Assembly: GCA_022036555.1 (NCBI GenBank)
Contig: CM039134.1
Location: 7,688,818-7,752,817, forward strand
Reading direction: 5' to 3'
From: Microstegium vimineum
Taxonomy: Eukaryota; Streptophyta; Magnoliopsida; Poales; Poaceae
DNA length: 64,000 nt
The notes beneath the pieces are model-generated. The model saw only the letters and a list, made by a program, of their open reading frames with translations, had not been told where the DNA came from and ran no database searches. Within the stretch, counting starts at the first letter, position 1. Every line of letters begins with the position of its first letter. Below, piece after piece: positions 47,168 through 59,304 of this stretch. The position numbers and the translations under genes are program-made.

Positions 47168-50095
47168 CTATGATTGTTAATTAGGCCCTGATCGGTGCAG
47201 CTCTATCGATCTTGATTCCCTTCGACAAATCAGCTAGTGCTACTATATATGGCATAGTGTAGATATAGTTTTTGGGAACTTGAGAAGAAAACTGAACCTG
47301 AGGAAGGGTGAAACTAAAGAATCTTCATGGGCTATGGTTCCTATAGGACAATCGACAATGTAGCTAGGTGAAGCAACTTGTCGATACATTGGTAGCCAGG
47401 TATCCTTGCCATAACACGCCAAAATCATATATGGTATTTCATCTACTTGGTGGACGTGCCACAACTAGATGTACTTAGAAATTAACTCTAACCGACAAGA
47501 TTTATTATAACAAACTAGGAAACATGTGTGTACAACGATCAGAACTGTATCTATAACCCTACCATGGACCATTTAAGGAGTAGAGAGCTCCAACCGGTCA
47601 TTCCAACATAAAAGTCTCCATGTCGTCATGTCAATGAAGTTGTTGATATGGTAGTTATTGTCACACATGTCTTCAACAAAGCCGCCATGAAGAAAACGAT
47701 TCTATCATGCTTCCTCGCTGTCGTAGAGGAGGAAGAGATTATACTCCAATACCAAAAAAACTTGGCATGGAGAGACCCTAACCCTAAAGACTCAATCTAC
47801 TAGAAAAACTTATTAAAAAGAAGCACATTGGACAAGAAATCCACCCAAAGGCGAAAGCCTTAACTGACGTCAATGAGTAAAAAATTGAAGACATGTTGTG
47901 ATTATCTACAATCACATCGCCAACATTAACTACTCTAACTATCTCGATATCTTCGAGAAAGGCGCAATTATGAAATGAAGGTTTCAAGGGCCACAAAGCC
48001 ATATGAAGGAGTTGTCGAAGTCCAGGCCATGAAGGTTTGAGCGAAGGTCAATGCTGAAGAGTAGCAAGAGACCGAGATAGTCCCGTATAGACAAAAGTTG
48101 AGTGCCTAGTCTGAGTTCTCGTTGGGCCACTACTAGTTGTATTCAACTATTAGGTATTATACCTTTTTTATCAAAATTGATATATGATGGGCTATTGTTG
48201 GGGTAGTATTTTATGTTAGGGACCCCACTAGTGCTTCTAATGCCCAATTATTATATAACTTGGGGGGGCTTGCACAAAAATATTTGGGGCTTATTTATAG
48301 CCTAGATTTTTTTTTGTAAATTCAAGTTTCGTGGGGAAAATGAGGTAAGCCTATCGTCCCACCTTCTTTCTCTATAAAAGAAAGTGGAAGGTGGCAAGGG
48401 AGGCTTTCCAATGAATAGTTTGTCTCTTTACCTTGTACCCTCTTTCACTCATTCATTTATGTTGGAGAAGCCAATACCACTCATTTTGTTTGCTTAATTA
48501 AGAGGTCACACAACCATCGTTTAGCATATGCCTATTAATTCTAGACACAAAAGTTCCAAATATACTATAAGTTAGAACAATATAACATTCCAAAACAATT
48601 TTTTTCTACTTAGACCAAAACGGTGTGTTGAATAGTAGAATATTTAGGATCATATACTTTAATTATAAATGTTTTGTTATATTTAAAAATGATTTGTATT
48701 TGTATAACGCAAAGTAAGCAGAATCATGATTAGGAATATGCACTCGACGTTACTTGTTCAGATAGGAGTTCTCTACATAATAAGACAATTCAGATAGAAG
48801 TTCTCTACATAATAAGTCCACTATCGAATCGGAGCCATGGTAATCATCGATCACCCCGGCCGTCGACGACGCCCATCCCCTCGCCAACAACCTCGACCCT
48901 ACTGTTGCATTACGACGCCCTGGTGGAGCTCTCCCCCGCCGTATTATGTGGGCTCCTCGCTTGCTACACCGGGTCCACAGTCGACGCCTCCTTCCGGCAA
49001 TTGCCGGCGCCGCTAGTGTACATGTAGCCGGCGGAGGAGCTATCCTACTTCTACTACTACCCGGACCCGCAGCCGCAGCAGCAGGGGTTCCCGTCATGCT
49101 TCGCCGCCGCACCCTTCGTCGCTCTTGAACCTGCTACTACTACCATACGGCCGGAGCTACTACTACAGGTGTCAGACGACGCATCAGCCGACGGCGAGCA
49201 TGCCGCCGTCGTTGCACATACTACCCGCAACCACTAGCGACAGCGACCGGTTCAGCGTTAGTAGAAGAAGAAGAAGCTCCCCCTACACATGCAGATACAT
49301 ACGCAATAGGCTCAAGAAGACGACACTTCTAGTAGGCCCGCTCCTCGACGTCGTCGTGGCCGGCCTTCCAAACGCGCCGCCACCGTGTCGCCGTTGGAAG
49401 GAACCGAGCCGCGCCGTCGTCGTCGTCGTAGAAGACAGCAAGCTCTGCTGCCGCCACCGGCTCGGCAACAATACCGTCGTCGGCTGCTGCTCAAGTCTCA
49501 GGCGACCAGGCTGGTGAAGCTAGCAGGAGCAGAAGCAGCTCCTCCGGCGGTCAGCAGTAGATTGCCGCGTGCACAAGCACAAGCACAGACGATGATGATG
49601 ACCCAGCTGCTGCGTGCACAAGCACAAGCACAGATGATGATGATGGCCCAACAGGCGTAGTCGTAGAGGATCATGATCACCAGCATGCGGCTACGATCGC
49701 ACCGGAGCTGACGACGACGACGGGAGGATTACGAGGATTACGATACGCGGACACTTCGCCCACCGGAACAGGGAAGCAACACAGGGGGTCGTGTGCTATT
49801 TTTGGGTGAGCGGGTGAGTCCCGATGAGGCCACACACAGCGATTGGCGAGCGGCCACACACACAACGATTGGCGAGCGTGCGGGTGGGCCCCGAGGAGGC
49901 CACCTCACGGCGGCAGCATAAGAAACGGTTTGTCAGGCGCAATAGCGTCAAGTCTCCATCATGGAGAGGGACGACGTCAAGTTTTACAAAATCAAACTGG
50001 AGGCACATGACCTGAAGTATTTGAGGTACCGAGGGAGTACTAAATAGAGTGGGCTGGCTCATCCTCCAAAAGGCTCGACTCATAGACACATCAGA
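47168..50095. other. Interval without a recognised gene
   Basis: 47168-48720 is AT-rich and unassigned. 48720-49690 is GC-rich with short open frames (for example one encoding SYFYYYPDPQPQQQGFPS near 49040-49090) broken by stops. This may be a decayed gene, but I cannot name it. A 45-bp tandem repeat (49567-49611, 49612-49655) is based on GCGTGCACAAGCACAAGCAC. Confidence 0.55.
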
Positions 50096-50240
50096 CACTA
50101 CAGGAAACGCCCTCTTTGCCGAGTGCTCGATGGTTTGCCGAGTGCTTTCTATCGGGCACTCGGCAAACTACATATTTGTCGAGTGTCGCGCTCGACATAT
50201 CTCAATACTCGACAACCATTCCCTTTGCCGATTAGTGTTC
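50096..50240. mobile_element. CACTA transposon terminus (fragment)
   Basis: CACTACAGGAAACGCCCTCTT is the outer end, followed by direct and inverted subterminal copies of TTTGCCGAGTG (four or more within 120 bp), the hallmark of grass CACTA elements. No matching opposite end was found, so it is a truncated end. Confidence 0.75.
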
Positions 50241-50668
50241 ACGTCCTTGTGATTCCCTACTCGCAATTAGTGTTCTGTTGTACAAGCAATAAAGAACATT
50301 ATGTATACTAGTATACTGCGTGTGCTAACGCTACGACTTTATTTTAGGGAAAGCACATGAAAATAACCAACTACTCCTTATTCGCTTGGCTTATCAGACC
50401 CGCTTATGAGTCAGGGTAGATTGTTTTTCTCACACAACAAAACGGCTAAAAACAATATCAGCCGACTTATCAGCCACAAAAATGATCAGCCGAATAATAC
50501 AAATACTTTTTTCCATTTTTGACGAAAACAAGTGGAGAGGACAGCTTGATGTTGTAGAGGGGGCATTTGAAATGAAAACCTATTTGATAAAGATTATTGA
50601 TACTTCTACACGGCAAAAATGTCTATAGATAGAGGGAGATATTTACACAATCAACTATCGCCACATCT

Positions 50669-52776
50669 CACACTCAAGGTAATAACGAAGATCCTTGCTG
50701 ACAACAATGATACTAAAAACAGTCCACCAGAATCAATATGGTTTTATCAGAAGCCGTACCATTCAGGACTGCCTAGCATTGAGCTATGAATACATTCATC
50801 AATGTCATCAGACTAAGAGGGATGTAGTATTACTGAAATTGGACTTCGAGAAGGCTTTCGACACTGTCGAACACTCTCAATTATTCAGATTATGTCCTGT
50901 TTAGGCTTCCCGGTAAATAGCTTAATTGGACACATTCAATCCTATCCACTGGATCCTCAACCGTCCTTCTCAATGGGGCACCGGGAAAATACTTCAAGTG
51001 CAAAAGAGGTGTTCGACAGGGGACCCCCTGTCCCCTCTACTTTTCGTACTAGCAGCAGAGCTACTCTAGATCCTAATCAATAAGGCAATGCAGGATGGAC
51101 TGTTCAAGCTCCCTATCCCTCAACCTATGAATGACTTCCCAATAGTTCAATACGCAGATGACACACTCCTAGTGATGCAAGCAGATGCAAGATAGTTGTT
51201 CTTTCTCAAATCCCTGTTACACAACTTCCATAACTCCACTAGCCTTCAAGTAAATTACAGAAAATCTCACATGTATCCAATCAATGTATCAGTCCAGAAG
51301 CTTTCCATCCTTGCAAATACGTTTGGATGTGACATAGGGACAATGCCCTTCACTTACTTGGGTCTACCAATGGGAACCACAAAGCCAAGAATGGATGATC
51401 TCATGCCAATGATGGATAGAGTTGAAAAGAGACTGTCTGCATGTTCTACATGACTGTCTTACTCATGGCGTCTAGAAATGATCAACTCATCCATAACCCC
51501 CATCACAACCTTTGCCATGTGCACTATCAAGCTGCCAAAGGGAGTAATTGATAACATTGATAGAGCAAGGAAGCAATGCCTTTGGAGAGGCAATGATCCG
51601 GAAAAAAGAGCCAATTTAGTGGCATGGTCTGTGGTGCAACAACCCAAAGGCAAAGGAGGCCTTGGTATCCTCAACCTCAGACTGCAAAATGACGCTTTAC
51701 TCCTAAAGCAACTCAGAAAGTTCTATAATCAGGCAGATATACCTTGGGTGCAAATCATCTGGCACAAATACTATACTAATAAGATGCCCCATGAAAGTAG
51801 GGAAGTGGGTTCTTTCTGGTGGAAGGATATACTTAGACTCAATCATTTATTCCGAAGCTTCTCCAGATGTGAACTGGGTAGGGGTATAACAATCTGTTTT
51901 TGGGATGACCTATGGAATGATTCAGTACTCTCGGATGACTATCCGCAGTTGGCCTCCTTCGCAAAGAATGGGGAAAGCCTCTGTTTTTGAAGTAATGCAG
52001 GCTGATGAATTAGATCACATATTCAACTTACCTCTGTCACAACAAGCATTTCAGGAATTAGAAGCTCTCCAAGCACAGTTGCAGATCCTCCCCTATGAAG
52101 CTGATGCCAAAGATCGTTGGGCGCCCATATACGTGGAAACAAGTACTCCTCCAGGCAATTCTACGCATATATCTTCAGCACTGTGGAGTCTCACCCGGTT
52201 TACACGTTCCTATGGAAATCTCGATGTACGCCCAGAGTGAAGTTCTTCGCCTGACTTGTTTTGGTGGATAGATTAAACACCAAGTCCATGCTTCACCGTC
52301 GGCACTTATTCATACAGGCAGATGATCTTTGTGTTATGTGTGACAATGGTGAAGAAGAGACGGTTCACCATCTATTCTTTGATTGCCCTTTTGCCAAAGA
52401 GTGTTGGTCAAAGCTTGATATCATCTGGGATGAAACCCTGCAGCTGCATGATAAAATGTTTCAGGCAGCAACAGCAAATACTACGCCTTTCTTCATTGAG
52501 GTTGTGTTGCTAGCCGCCTGGGAATTGTGGAAGCTCCGCAATGATAAGATCTTTCAAATAAGAAGCCCGAACATTACCCTTTGGCTGCAGAATTTCAAAC
52601 ACCAATGTAATCTTCAGTCTGTTAGATTTAGACAGGACTCAATTTCAGCCTTTTGTGTTTGGTTAGATGCTTTTAGTTAAGACACTCTGTAAGTTTTCCC
52701 TGTTCTCTTTTTTTTTTAAATACAAAATTTGAAATTGTAGGGATCTCCCCCAGTCTTTTCCGGTCAAAAAAAAAAA
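50669..52776 (+). mobile_element. 5'-truncated L1-type LINE with target duplication
   Basis: Reverse transcriptase pieces on the plus strand in order: QYGFIRSRTIQDCLA, LLKLDFEKAFDTVEH, QYADDTLLVMQ, FTYLGLPMG and KQCLWRGND. A zinc-binding RVT domain follows (LCVMCDNGEEETVHHLFFDC) before a poly-A tail (52766-52776). A 15-bp duplication ACTATCGCCACATCT flanks the element (50654-50668, 52777-52791), the signature of target-primed insertion. The ORF has several stops and frame changes (for example near 50903, 51452, 51988 and 52240), so it is inactive. Confidence 0.93.
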
Positions 52777-53236
52777 ACTATCGCCACATCTATCTACACA
52801 TGCTAGTCATCCAAATAAATTGCAAGACGTACAAGGATTCAAGGATGGGGTAATGGGGTTGTTTTTTGTATTTGTATTCCAGTAAGCACCAATGCTTCTA
52901 ATTATCACAATAAATGATGTCTGTGCACACAAGAAATAAAAGGGTGAAATCGATGCAACAGTAACATGAACAACCGTCTAGTTTAGTCATGAATTGGCAA
53001 GGAGTGACTCAAGACCTTACTTTACGAAAACAGCAGAAAAAAGCTACACGAACTGATCAATATGATTCAAACTTCTATTGCAAAGTAAAATATATGTTGC
53101 AGCTTTCCACCTAAACATATAAAATGGGTATAGCTTTCTGATAATAGCACTGGTCACCAAAAAACAATCTTAGAAATGGCTATGTAAAATAGGCATGTGT
53201 ATTTGGCTTACCAAACTGTCTGACTGATAAACACAT

Positions 53237-54931
53237 TCAAAAGATATAATCACCGGTGCATCTACATAATGATCCATCAAATGGATCCGAAGCCAAATCA
53301 TGGATGTGCTTCATGTGTACCAAGCAAAACAACCTATGTTTAGGATCAGCATCAAAATAAAATGTAGCACCTCGAGAAGCTCTGCCATCTAGCTCTAGCT
53401 TCTTATGTTGTCTAGCAATCCATTTTGTGTCACAATGGCCTTGACGGACTACAAACTTCATAGATTCAAGCACTCTAGCATTTAGGATGAAGAACTTGAC
53501 GAAATTTACATCTGCACAGTTGTCCTCGTAATTTATTATCTGCATCTTCTTGAGATACTGATCAAGGCATTCCAGCGGAGCATAGCCTTGTTTGTTCTTA
53601 ATAAGCATCCGAGTATATGACTGAAACAGAGTGAGTGAAGGAAAATAACCAACCATCAAATGAATTCTAACATGATTAATTTCTAAGTGCACACTTTAGT
53701 GCAACAAACGCAAAAAATTAAGAAAGAAGAAAATCTTACCACAATGTATAACTTCTCCACACATGGAAAGCATTTTAAGAAGCCAGTGACAATATCCAGA
53801 TCAGGAGCAGTGAGGAGGGCTAAAGTCTTCACGCTGCGCATCACATTGGGCAGGCTAATAATAGGCACTATTTTATAATGTATGAACATAACCATATGAT
53901 CTGACAAGGGCGACAATATGCAGACATGGAAATGCATTGGGCTAAGTGAACGATGTAGGCATGTAGCTGTACCTCAATAAGCATGTTTCCAATTTGAAAT
54001 ATGGGGACGATGTCATCATGTAGATAGCCCAATGTCTTCAGTTTGGGTGCATGAATAGCCCGGATCACCAGGTCATAACATGGACACCGTGGGATAATCA
54101 TTTCCAGGGGAGGGGCGTCCTCCACAATGAGCTCTTCCAGCGTTCCCAATCCCTCCGGGCCTTTCACGTCACCTGACACACCAAAGCTCCGAAGGGTCAT
54201 GGAGCTGATCCGAAGACTCTGGCAACCAATGTTACCATCCAGAACCAAGCTCTCCAGGACAGGGCATCCCGACAACACGGTGCCGAGAGCAGTCCCAGAT
54301 ATATGGACCTTGGCAAGTGTGAGGTGCTTGAGGTTGGGGAAACTGAGACTGCAATTTGGGAGTGTGAGCTTGTTGAGGTTGGGGAAACTGAGACTGCAAT
54401 TTGGGAGTGTGAGCTTGTTGAGGTATGGGAAAATGAGATAGGAAAATGACGGTGCCATCCACTTGCATAAATGCAGGGCACAGACTGCAGGCAGAAGACG
54501 GAGTACAGACAGTGGAAGTACACTTGTATGCAAAAATCTCCAACTCCGGGAAGTCGCTGATCCGGGAGGATTGCATCAATGTGTCGACCAACTGGAAGTC
54601 GTTGCCCCATAGGTGATAGGTGAGTGAGAAGCGACGGAGAGGGCCCTCGTGCGTGCTCAACAGCATGCGCATTCTTGTTTAGGATGTTGTAGCTGATAAC
54701 AGTCTTGAGGTTGAGAGGCGCAGTGCGCCAAAGGGGCCACCACCTACGCGAGAGGATCTGGGTACGGGCGTCGTCCTTGGTGGGAAAGAGGGTGATGATG
54801 CTGTCAAGAATTTAATTGGGGAGGAGGCTGATCAAGTCCGGACCCCGGGGCGTTCTTGGCGGTTCTTGACCACTACGGCGGCGTCCCGCCTCCAGACTCT
54901 TCTTCCTCTTCGCTCTTGCATCCATTGTGGC
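53237..54931 (-). pseudogene. F-box/LRR/FBD protein pseudogene
   Basis: From the ATG at 54931 (MDARAKRKKSLEAGRRRSG) the minus strand encodes an F-box: DLISLLPN, then a TAA where family members have Glu, then ILDSIITLFPTKDDARTQ and LSRRWWPLWRT. Frame changes lie near 54630-54670 and 54530. LRR repeats follow (LNKLTLPNCSLSFPN twice plus a partial, LESLVLDGN), then GVSGDVKGPEGLGTLEEL. Later exons (about 53930-53740, then 53620-53237) hold FLKCFPCVEKLYIV and the FBD-type LKKMQIINYEDN, ending CTGDYIF. In active members the F-box docks to SKP1 in SCF ubiquitin ligases. The nonsense codon and frameshifts indicate a pseudogene, though a downstream ORF (54533-53868) remains open. Confidence 0.85.
54331..54440 (-). 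repeat. 45-bp tandem repeat encoding LRR units
   Basis: Two identical 45-bp units plus a partial third (plus-strand GAGGTTGGGGAAACTGAGAC) encode LNKLTLPNCSLSFPN-type leucine-rich repeats. Confidence 0.85.
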
Positions 54932-55018
54932 AGCACATGTCCACTACAGAAAAAGAAGCACTGCGTGGAACCGTGGAAAGCATGATGAGAAATTTTGTAG
55001 AGAAATCGTGAAAACTTG

Positions 55019-55617
55019 CACTAGTAGACATAAGACAGATGCACTATACAATCGGTTCGAATAGGATTTCTACCAGCGTTTTTTCGTTCCGTCTGGGAAA
55101 GGGGATTGTAAAAGTTCCGCCTAGGGGAGGGGATTGTAAAAATGGGTGATTTGTACATGCGGTTTCTTGAGAACCGCCGGTAGAAATGGCTGACAAAAAA
55201 TCAAAAAAGAAAAGAAACATGCTTGGCCTGCTATGCTCGAACTTGGATTGTAAAATGGGTGATTTGTACATGCGGTTTCTTGAGAACCGCCGGTAAAAAT
55301 GGCTGACCAAAAATCAAAAAAGAAAAGAAACATGCTTGGCTTGCTATGCTCGAACCCTTGAACCTCAGGCCCACATGTACCCTCCTCTACCACTCCACCC
55401 ACATGTCACTTTTGTCCAAATACTGTTTTAGTTCCTCATATTCTATACTGAACCGATTTCTACCAGCGGATTTTTTAAGGAAACCGCCTGTAAAAAATGA
55501 TTTTCACAGGCGGTTCAAGAGTCGAGTCCGACGATTTATTTTCACAGACGTTTGGTAACGGAAACCGGCTGTAAAAATTTTGGTCCACCGTTGCCGTAGA
55601 GGTTTTTTCTACTAGTG
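55019..55617. mobile_element. CACTA-type MITE
   Basis: Ends CACTAGTAGACATAAG and TTTTTTCTACTAGTG, flanked by TTG on both sides (55016-55018, 55618-55620), the 3-bp duplication of CACTA elements. Subterminal GCGGTTTCTTGAGAACCGCC repeats. An internal segment of about 110 bp is tandemly duplicated (about 55140-55250 and 55251-55360). Located about 90 bp upstream of the F-box pseudogene start. Confidence 0.9.
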
Positions 55618-55620
55618 TTG

Positions 55621-56358
55621 GTTTCTCCGAAACCCTAACCAAAACCCCCAACAGGCGCCCCCGTTGTGCTCTGGGTATTTACCTCTAAGATGAATGTCCG
55701 CCCGCTAGGAGAGCAGCGCCCAGTTCACGCGACCGCCCACGCCGTTCCGTCGCCGTTGCCACGTGCCGCCGACGCCCGACGCCCGATGTTTCTTGTGTGC
55801 ACAAACATCATTTATCTGTCGTGGAAATAGAAAAAAAGGTGGATTTTTTTTCTAGTGGACGACAGGCTCGAACCCGCCGCGTGAGCGTGGGAGTGTGGAA
55901 GAGTGGGAAGCGACTTCTAACTTTTAATCTCATCCGTTGCATCCGTATTCCGTAGTAGACGTGATGTGAGTCGTTGATTTTGAAGGAGGGAAGTGGCTTG
56001 GAGAAGTTTTCAATTATAGTAGAGACTAGACATAGTGTGTATTCATTTTTTTTTTTTGAAACTTAGTGTATTCATATTTGTCTCATCTATTGTCGTGATA
56101 CAAAAATTACCCATCATCCTATAATTTCATCCTAATCGCCACATCAGCAACCAAATTAGAAATACAAAGTCTAAACTCTCAAGTTCTGTTGTAAAGTTTG
56201 AAACGCATGTTGTACTAGCATTGACATTACGACTGATGAAATAAGAACAATATGATTTATCTATTACAATACTAATATTCGCTTCAATTGGGAAGTTTTG
56301 CCTAGTCTATCGTGTTTCAATTGTAAATTGCAATACATGGGCGCGGACACAAGATTCA
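55621..56358. other. Interval without a recognised gene
   Basis: Unassigned sequence; the GC-rich part around 55660-55800 holds no convincing ORF. The region next to 56359 is probably the 3' UTR of the membrane protein. Confidence 0.6.
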
Positions 56359-56925
56359 CTAGACCTTCTCCTCCGGGGACAGCCCGCCGCCGTGCAAAGC
56401 CGTCGCGGGGCGGCCGAGCTCCTCCGCGTAGCAGCGCTCGGCGCCTTTGCGGAGGAAAAGGAAGTAGAGCCCAAGCCCATGGAGCACGAAGGAGACCCCC
56501 CACACGACAAGCTTCAGCGCCAGCCCGGGCATCGCGTCGGCGACGCGCGACGTGAGCGTGGTGCCCAGCGCCACCGAGACGGCCCAGGCTCCGATCCTGA
56601 CGCGCCGAAGCTCGGCCGCCGTGGCGGCCGGGTCGCTCAGCAGCTGCCGGAGCTTCGCGACGCAGCACGCGAGCACGACGAAGAGGTAGTAGCTGACGAT
56701 CGCGAACGCGAGGTCGCGCCCGCTGTGGCGCGCGTGGTACACCCCGAACGCGAAGCCGACGGTCACGCCGAGGAAGACGAGTAGCGCGACCACCATGGGG
56801 CGCGCCCCGCCGCCGCCGACGTGCAAGCCACGACCCTGGCCCTCCATCTGCCCCGGACCATGGTGCGGCGCCGGTGGCATTACCGGTGGTTGGTTGCCAT
56901 GCTCGACGGTGAACACAGGGTCCAT
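56359..56925 (-). CDS. Uncharacterised four-span membrane protein, 188 aa
   Basis: Single-exon minus ORF from ATG 56925 (MDPVFTVEHGNQPP) to the stop at 56359. The N-terminal about 45 residues are Gly/Pro-rich and soluble. Four hydrophobic segments follow: VVALLVFLGVTVGFAFGVYH, DLAFAIVSYYLFVVLACCV, IGAWAVSVALGTTL and LKLVVWGVSFVLHGLGLYFL. A polar end (ERCYAEELGRP, LSPEEKV) closes it. The layout recalls grass-specific small membrane proteins of the DUF6490 type, but I cannot confirm that. The frame is open to 57063, but the codon there is GTG, so the first ATG is used. TATAAAAG lies about 150 bp upstream. High GC, third-position GC bias. Confidence 0.75.
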   Translation of the reverse strand: MDPVFTVEHGNQPPVMPPAPHHGPGQMEGQGRGLHVGGGGARPMVVALLVFLGVTVGFAFGVYHARHSGRDLAFAIVSYYLFVVLACCVAKLRQLLSDPAATAAELRRVRIGAWAVSVALGTTLTSRVADAMPGLALKLVVWGVSFVLHGLGLYFLFLRKGAERCYAEELGRPATALHGGGLSPEEKV

Positions 56926-57076
56926 GCACGACGGCGAGGGGATCTTCAGAGAGCGAGCTCGAGCTGCAGGATGCGGGCGACGACGTTGATCGACACGGTG
57001 TGTTGCGATCGCAGGTGTTTCTTTGTTGCATGCACTGGTCACTGGAGGAGGTGGGAGCTCCACAGGAGACCCCTGT

Positions 57077-57084
57077 CTTTTATA
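57077..57084 (-). promoter_or_regulatory. TATA box of the four-span membrane protein gene
   Basis: TATAAAAG on the minus strand (CTTTTATA on plus), 152 bases upstream of the ATG, a usual plant spacing. Confidence 0.6.
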
Positions 57085-57761
57085 GGCAGCAGCCAGCAGG
57101 CCGCCGGAAGCCCGGAAGAAGCAGAAGAAACTTCACATCACAGGGACAGAAAGTGCAGAGCAGCGTCAGCCGTTGGGCCGTAGTGAGTTGTGACCAGACG
57201 CGACATTTCCCGCGTCTTTTCCTGCGTACTCAAAAGTAAAGCTATTACATTTCCACTTTTCCACGGCCGGTAATTCTGACCTAATGATAGCGCAATTGAC
57301 TATTATTAGGTACAGATTCACAATCACAAACCACAGATCTCAAGACAGCGCTTGAATTTCGTTTAGGCGACGTGTTAAAAAATGTTTAATAGTTGGATTA
57401 TCTCAACAAAAGTATGAGGAGCACATGTTCACACAGACAGATAGTCAAAAGTATTATCTTATCTTAGGTTAAATTAAAGAATTCACCCAGATTCCGGGTT
57501 TGAACGTGCAGCTAGCTAGCCCAGCCAGGGGAGGCTAACCTAGCCCGTTTATTTGGGCTGGCTCACTTCATCATGATTCATGATCAAGTGGATTGCACAA
57601 AAATTAAGGCAACAAGGATGCCACACTGCTTCCTTTTATTTTCTAGCTGAACAATGCAAATTTGCAAAGTGACACGCTTGCCTAGCTAAGGAACCAAACA
57701 TGCCCAGTGTCACCTTCATGCCCTTCCTAGTTCTCTCCGATCCGAGACTCCCATCCGTAGG

Positions 57762-58580
57762 CCGTAGCCTACAATTGCTTCCTTTGTTTAATTCGATCTA
57801 TAGGTCAAAAGTTACTTCTTTTGTTTCAAATTCCTCTAACTTTAAACATGTTTGTAGAAGAATATATTTATCTACTTCCTCCATTCAAAATTATAGCTTT
57901 ATTTAGCTTGTTTGAAGTTGAATTTCTTTAACTCTAACTAAATTTATTAAAAATGCTTCAATATCTTAAATATCAACTTTGTTTCATTAAATTCTCGACG
58001 AAATATCTTCATACTGTATTTTTAAGTTATATATGTCGACATATTTATATTAAAAAATTGATCAACATTAGAGAAGTTTGATTTTCAATTAAACTAAAGT
58101 TAACTATAATTTTGAACAGATGTTGTACAATTCTAAACAAGTCTATTGTGAAGATATATTGTGGCGGACTTAATGAAACTAATTTGTGGTTTAACACATT
58201 TTTCTATAAAGTTAGAGAAGTTTGACTGAAACAAAACTAAAGAAACTGCATTCTAAAGTTTGCATATACATGCTGTTGTTGTAATTTCTCATGCAAGGAT
58301 TTAGTTTCTACCATATTTGATAACATGGTAATACCCTATGTACCCATAACATAGGAGACTAAATGTTATCTCAAATGGATAATGGGGTGTTGTAACACAA
58401 AATTTTCCTACGTTCTCCATCTAGTCACACACTTTTGTATATAGAAGGGAGAGACAATTATTCTCTTGTTAGAGAATAGTTTTATGTTGACAAAGGTCTT
58501 CTTGTCTTTAGAGTTTTCTTGGCTGTAATGGACATGTGATTCTTATGATGCTATGTGGTGATTGTTGAGTTTGATTTTGC
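57762..58580. repeat. Dispersed repeat, copy B
   Basis: The second copy of the 46305-47167 repeat, same orientation, with small indels. Begins CCGTAGCCTACAATTGCTTCC. No coding. Confidence 0.8.
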
Positions 58581-59300
58581 CACTTAGTGGTGATCGAGTT
58601 TGATCCTCCCATGTATGGTTTGGCAAGAGAATTGCATAAATTCTCTTATATTGTACATGTGCATATTTTGTTTGTAGTTTTTTTAGTTGGGGTATTGATT
58701 CGGTAGTTAAGATTGTGAGTGTGTGTGCTTCTTCGGTGTTCGTAGTTATGATTGCAACTTGTGAGTTTAGGGCAGTTTCCTTATATGCTATTGAGGAAAC
58801 TTTACAGTTCATGACATGTCATAACTATGTGCATGACACATGGGACCCTTTAATCATAAACAATGGCATATCAAAAAAGTAAGGTTTAGTCGATGACATA
58901 TAATTAATTACCTCTTTTTACAAACATGATATAGCACACATATACTCATCTATCCTACTAATTCACCATCTTTTTCTTTCCTACATTCACCAAATAAAAC
59001 GTCTCCTACTGAGGTGGTATTTCTCCACACACTCCAGAAAATGTACCCAGAAAAATAACAACATAGAAATAAACTGTCAAGATTGATTGTGAGTCTTCTC
59101 TCTCCTTATTCACTCATATATAACGGACAAAATTAAGTGTGTCATACTTCTCCCTCACATCCCCGCACCCGCGTCCGTGCCCGCCGCACTCTCCCCTGTC
59201 GGTGGCCACGGTTCGATTCCCCGCTGCCCAGCACCTGTGATTCTTTATTTTCACAGGAAAAAAACGAGCGACCCGACGTCACGGGGACCAGGCACTGCAG
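58581..59300. other. Interval without a recognised gene
   Basis: AT-rich unassigned DNA; the last 150 bases become GC-rich as the HIPP pseudogene end is reached. Confidence 0.6.
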
Positions 59301-59304
59301 CCGC

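Noticed and set aside
56392..57183. Plus-strand ORFs opposite the four-span membrane protein
   Set aside because: Shadows in GC-rich DNA; the minus frame encodes coherent membrane segments and has a TATA box.
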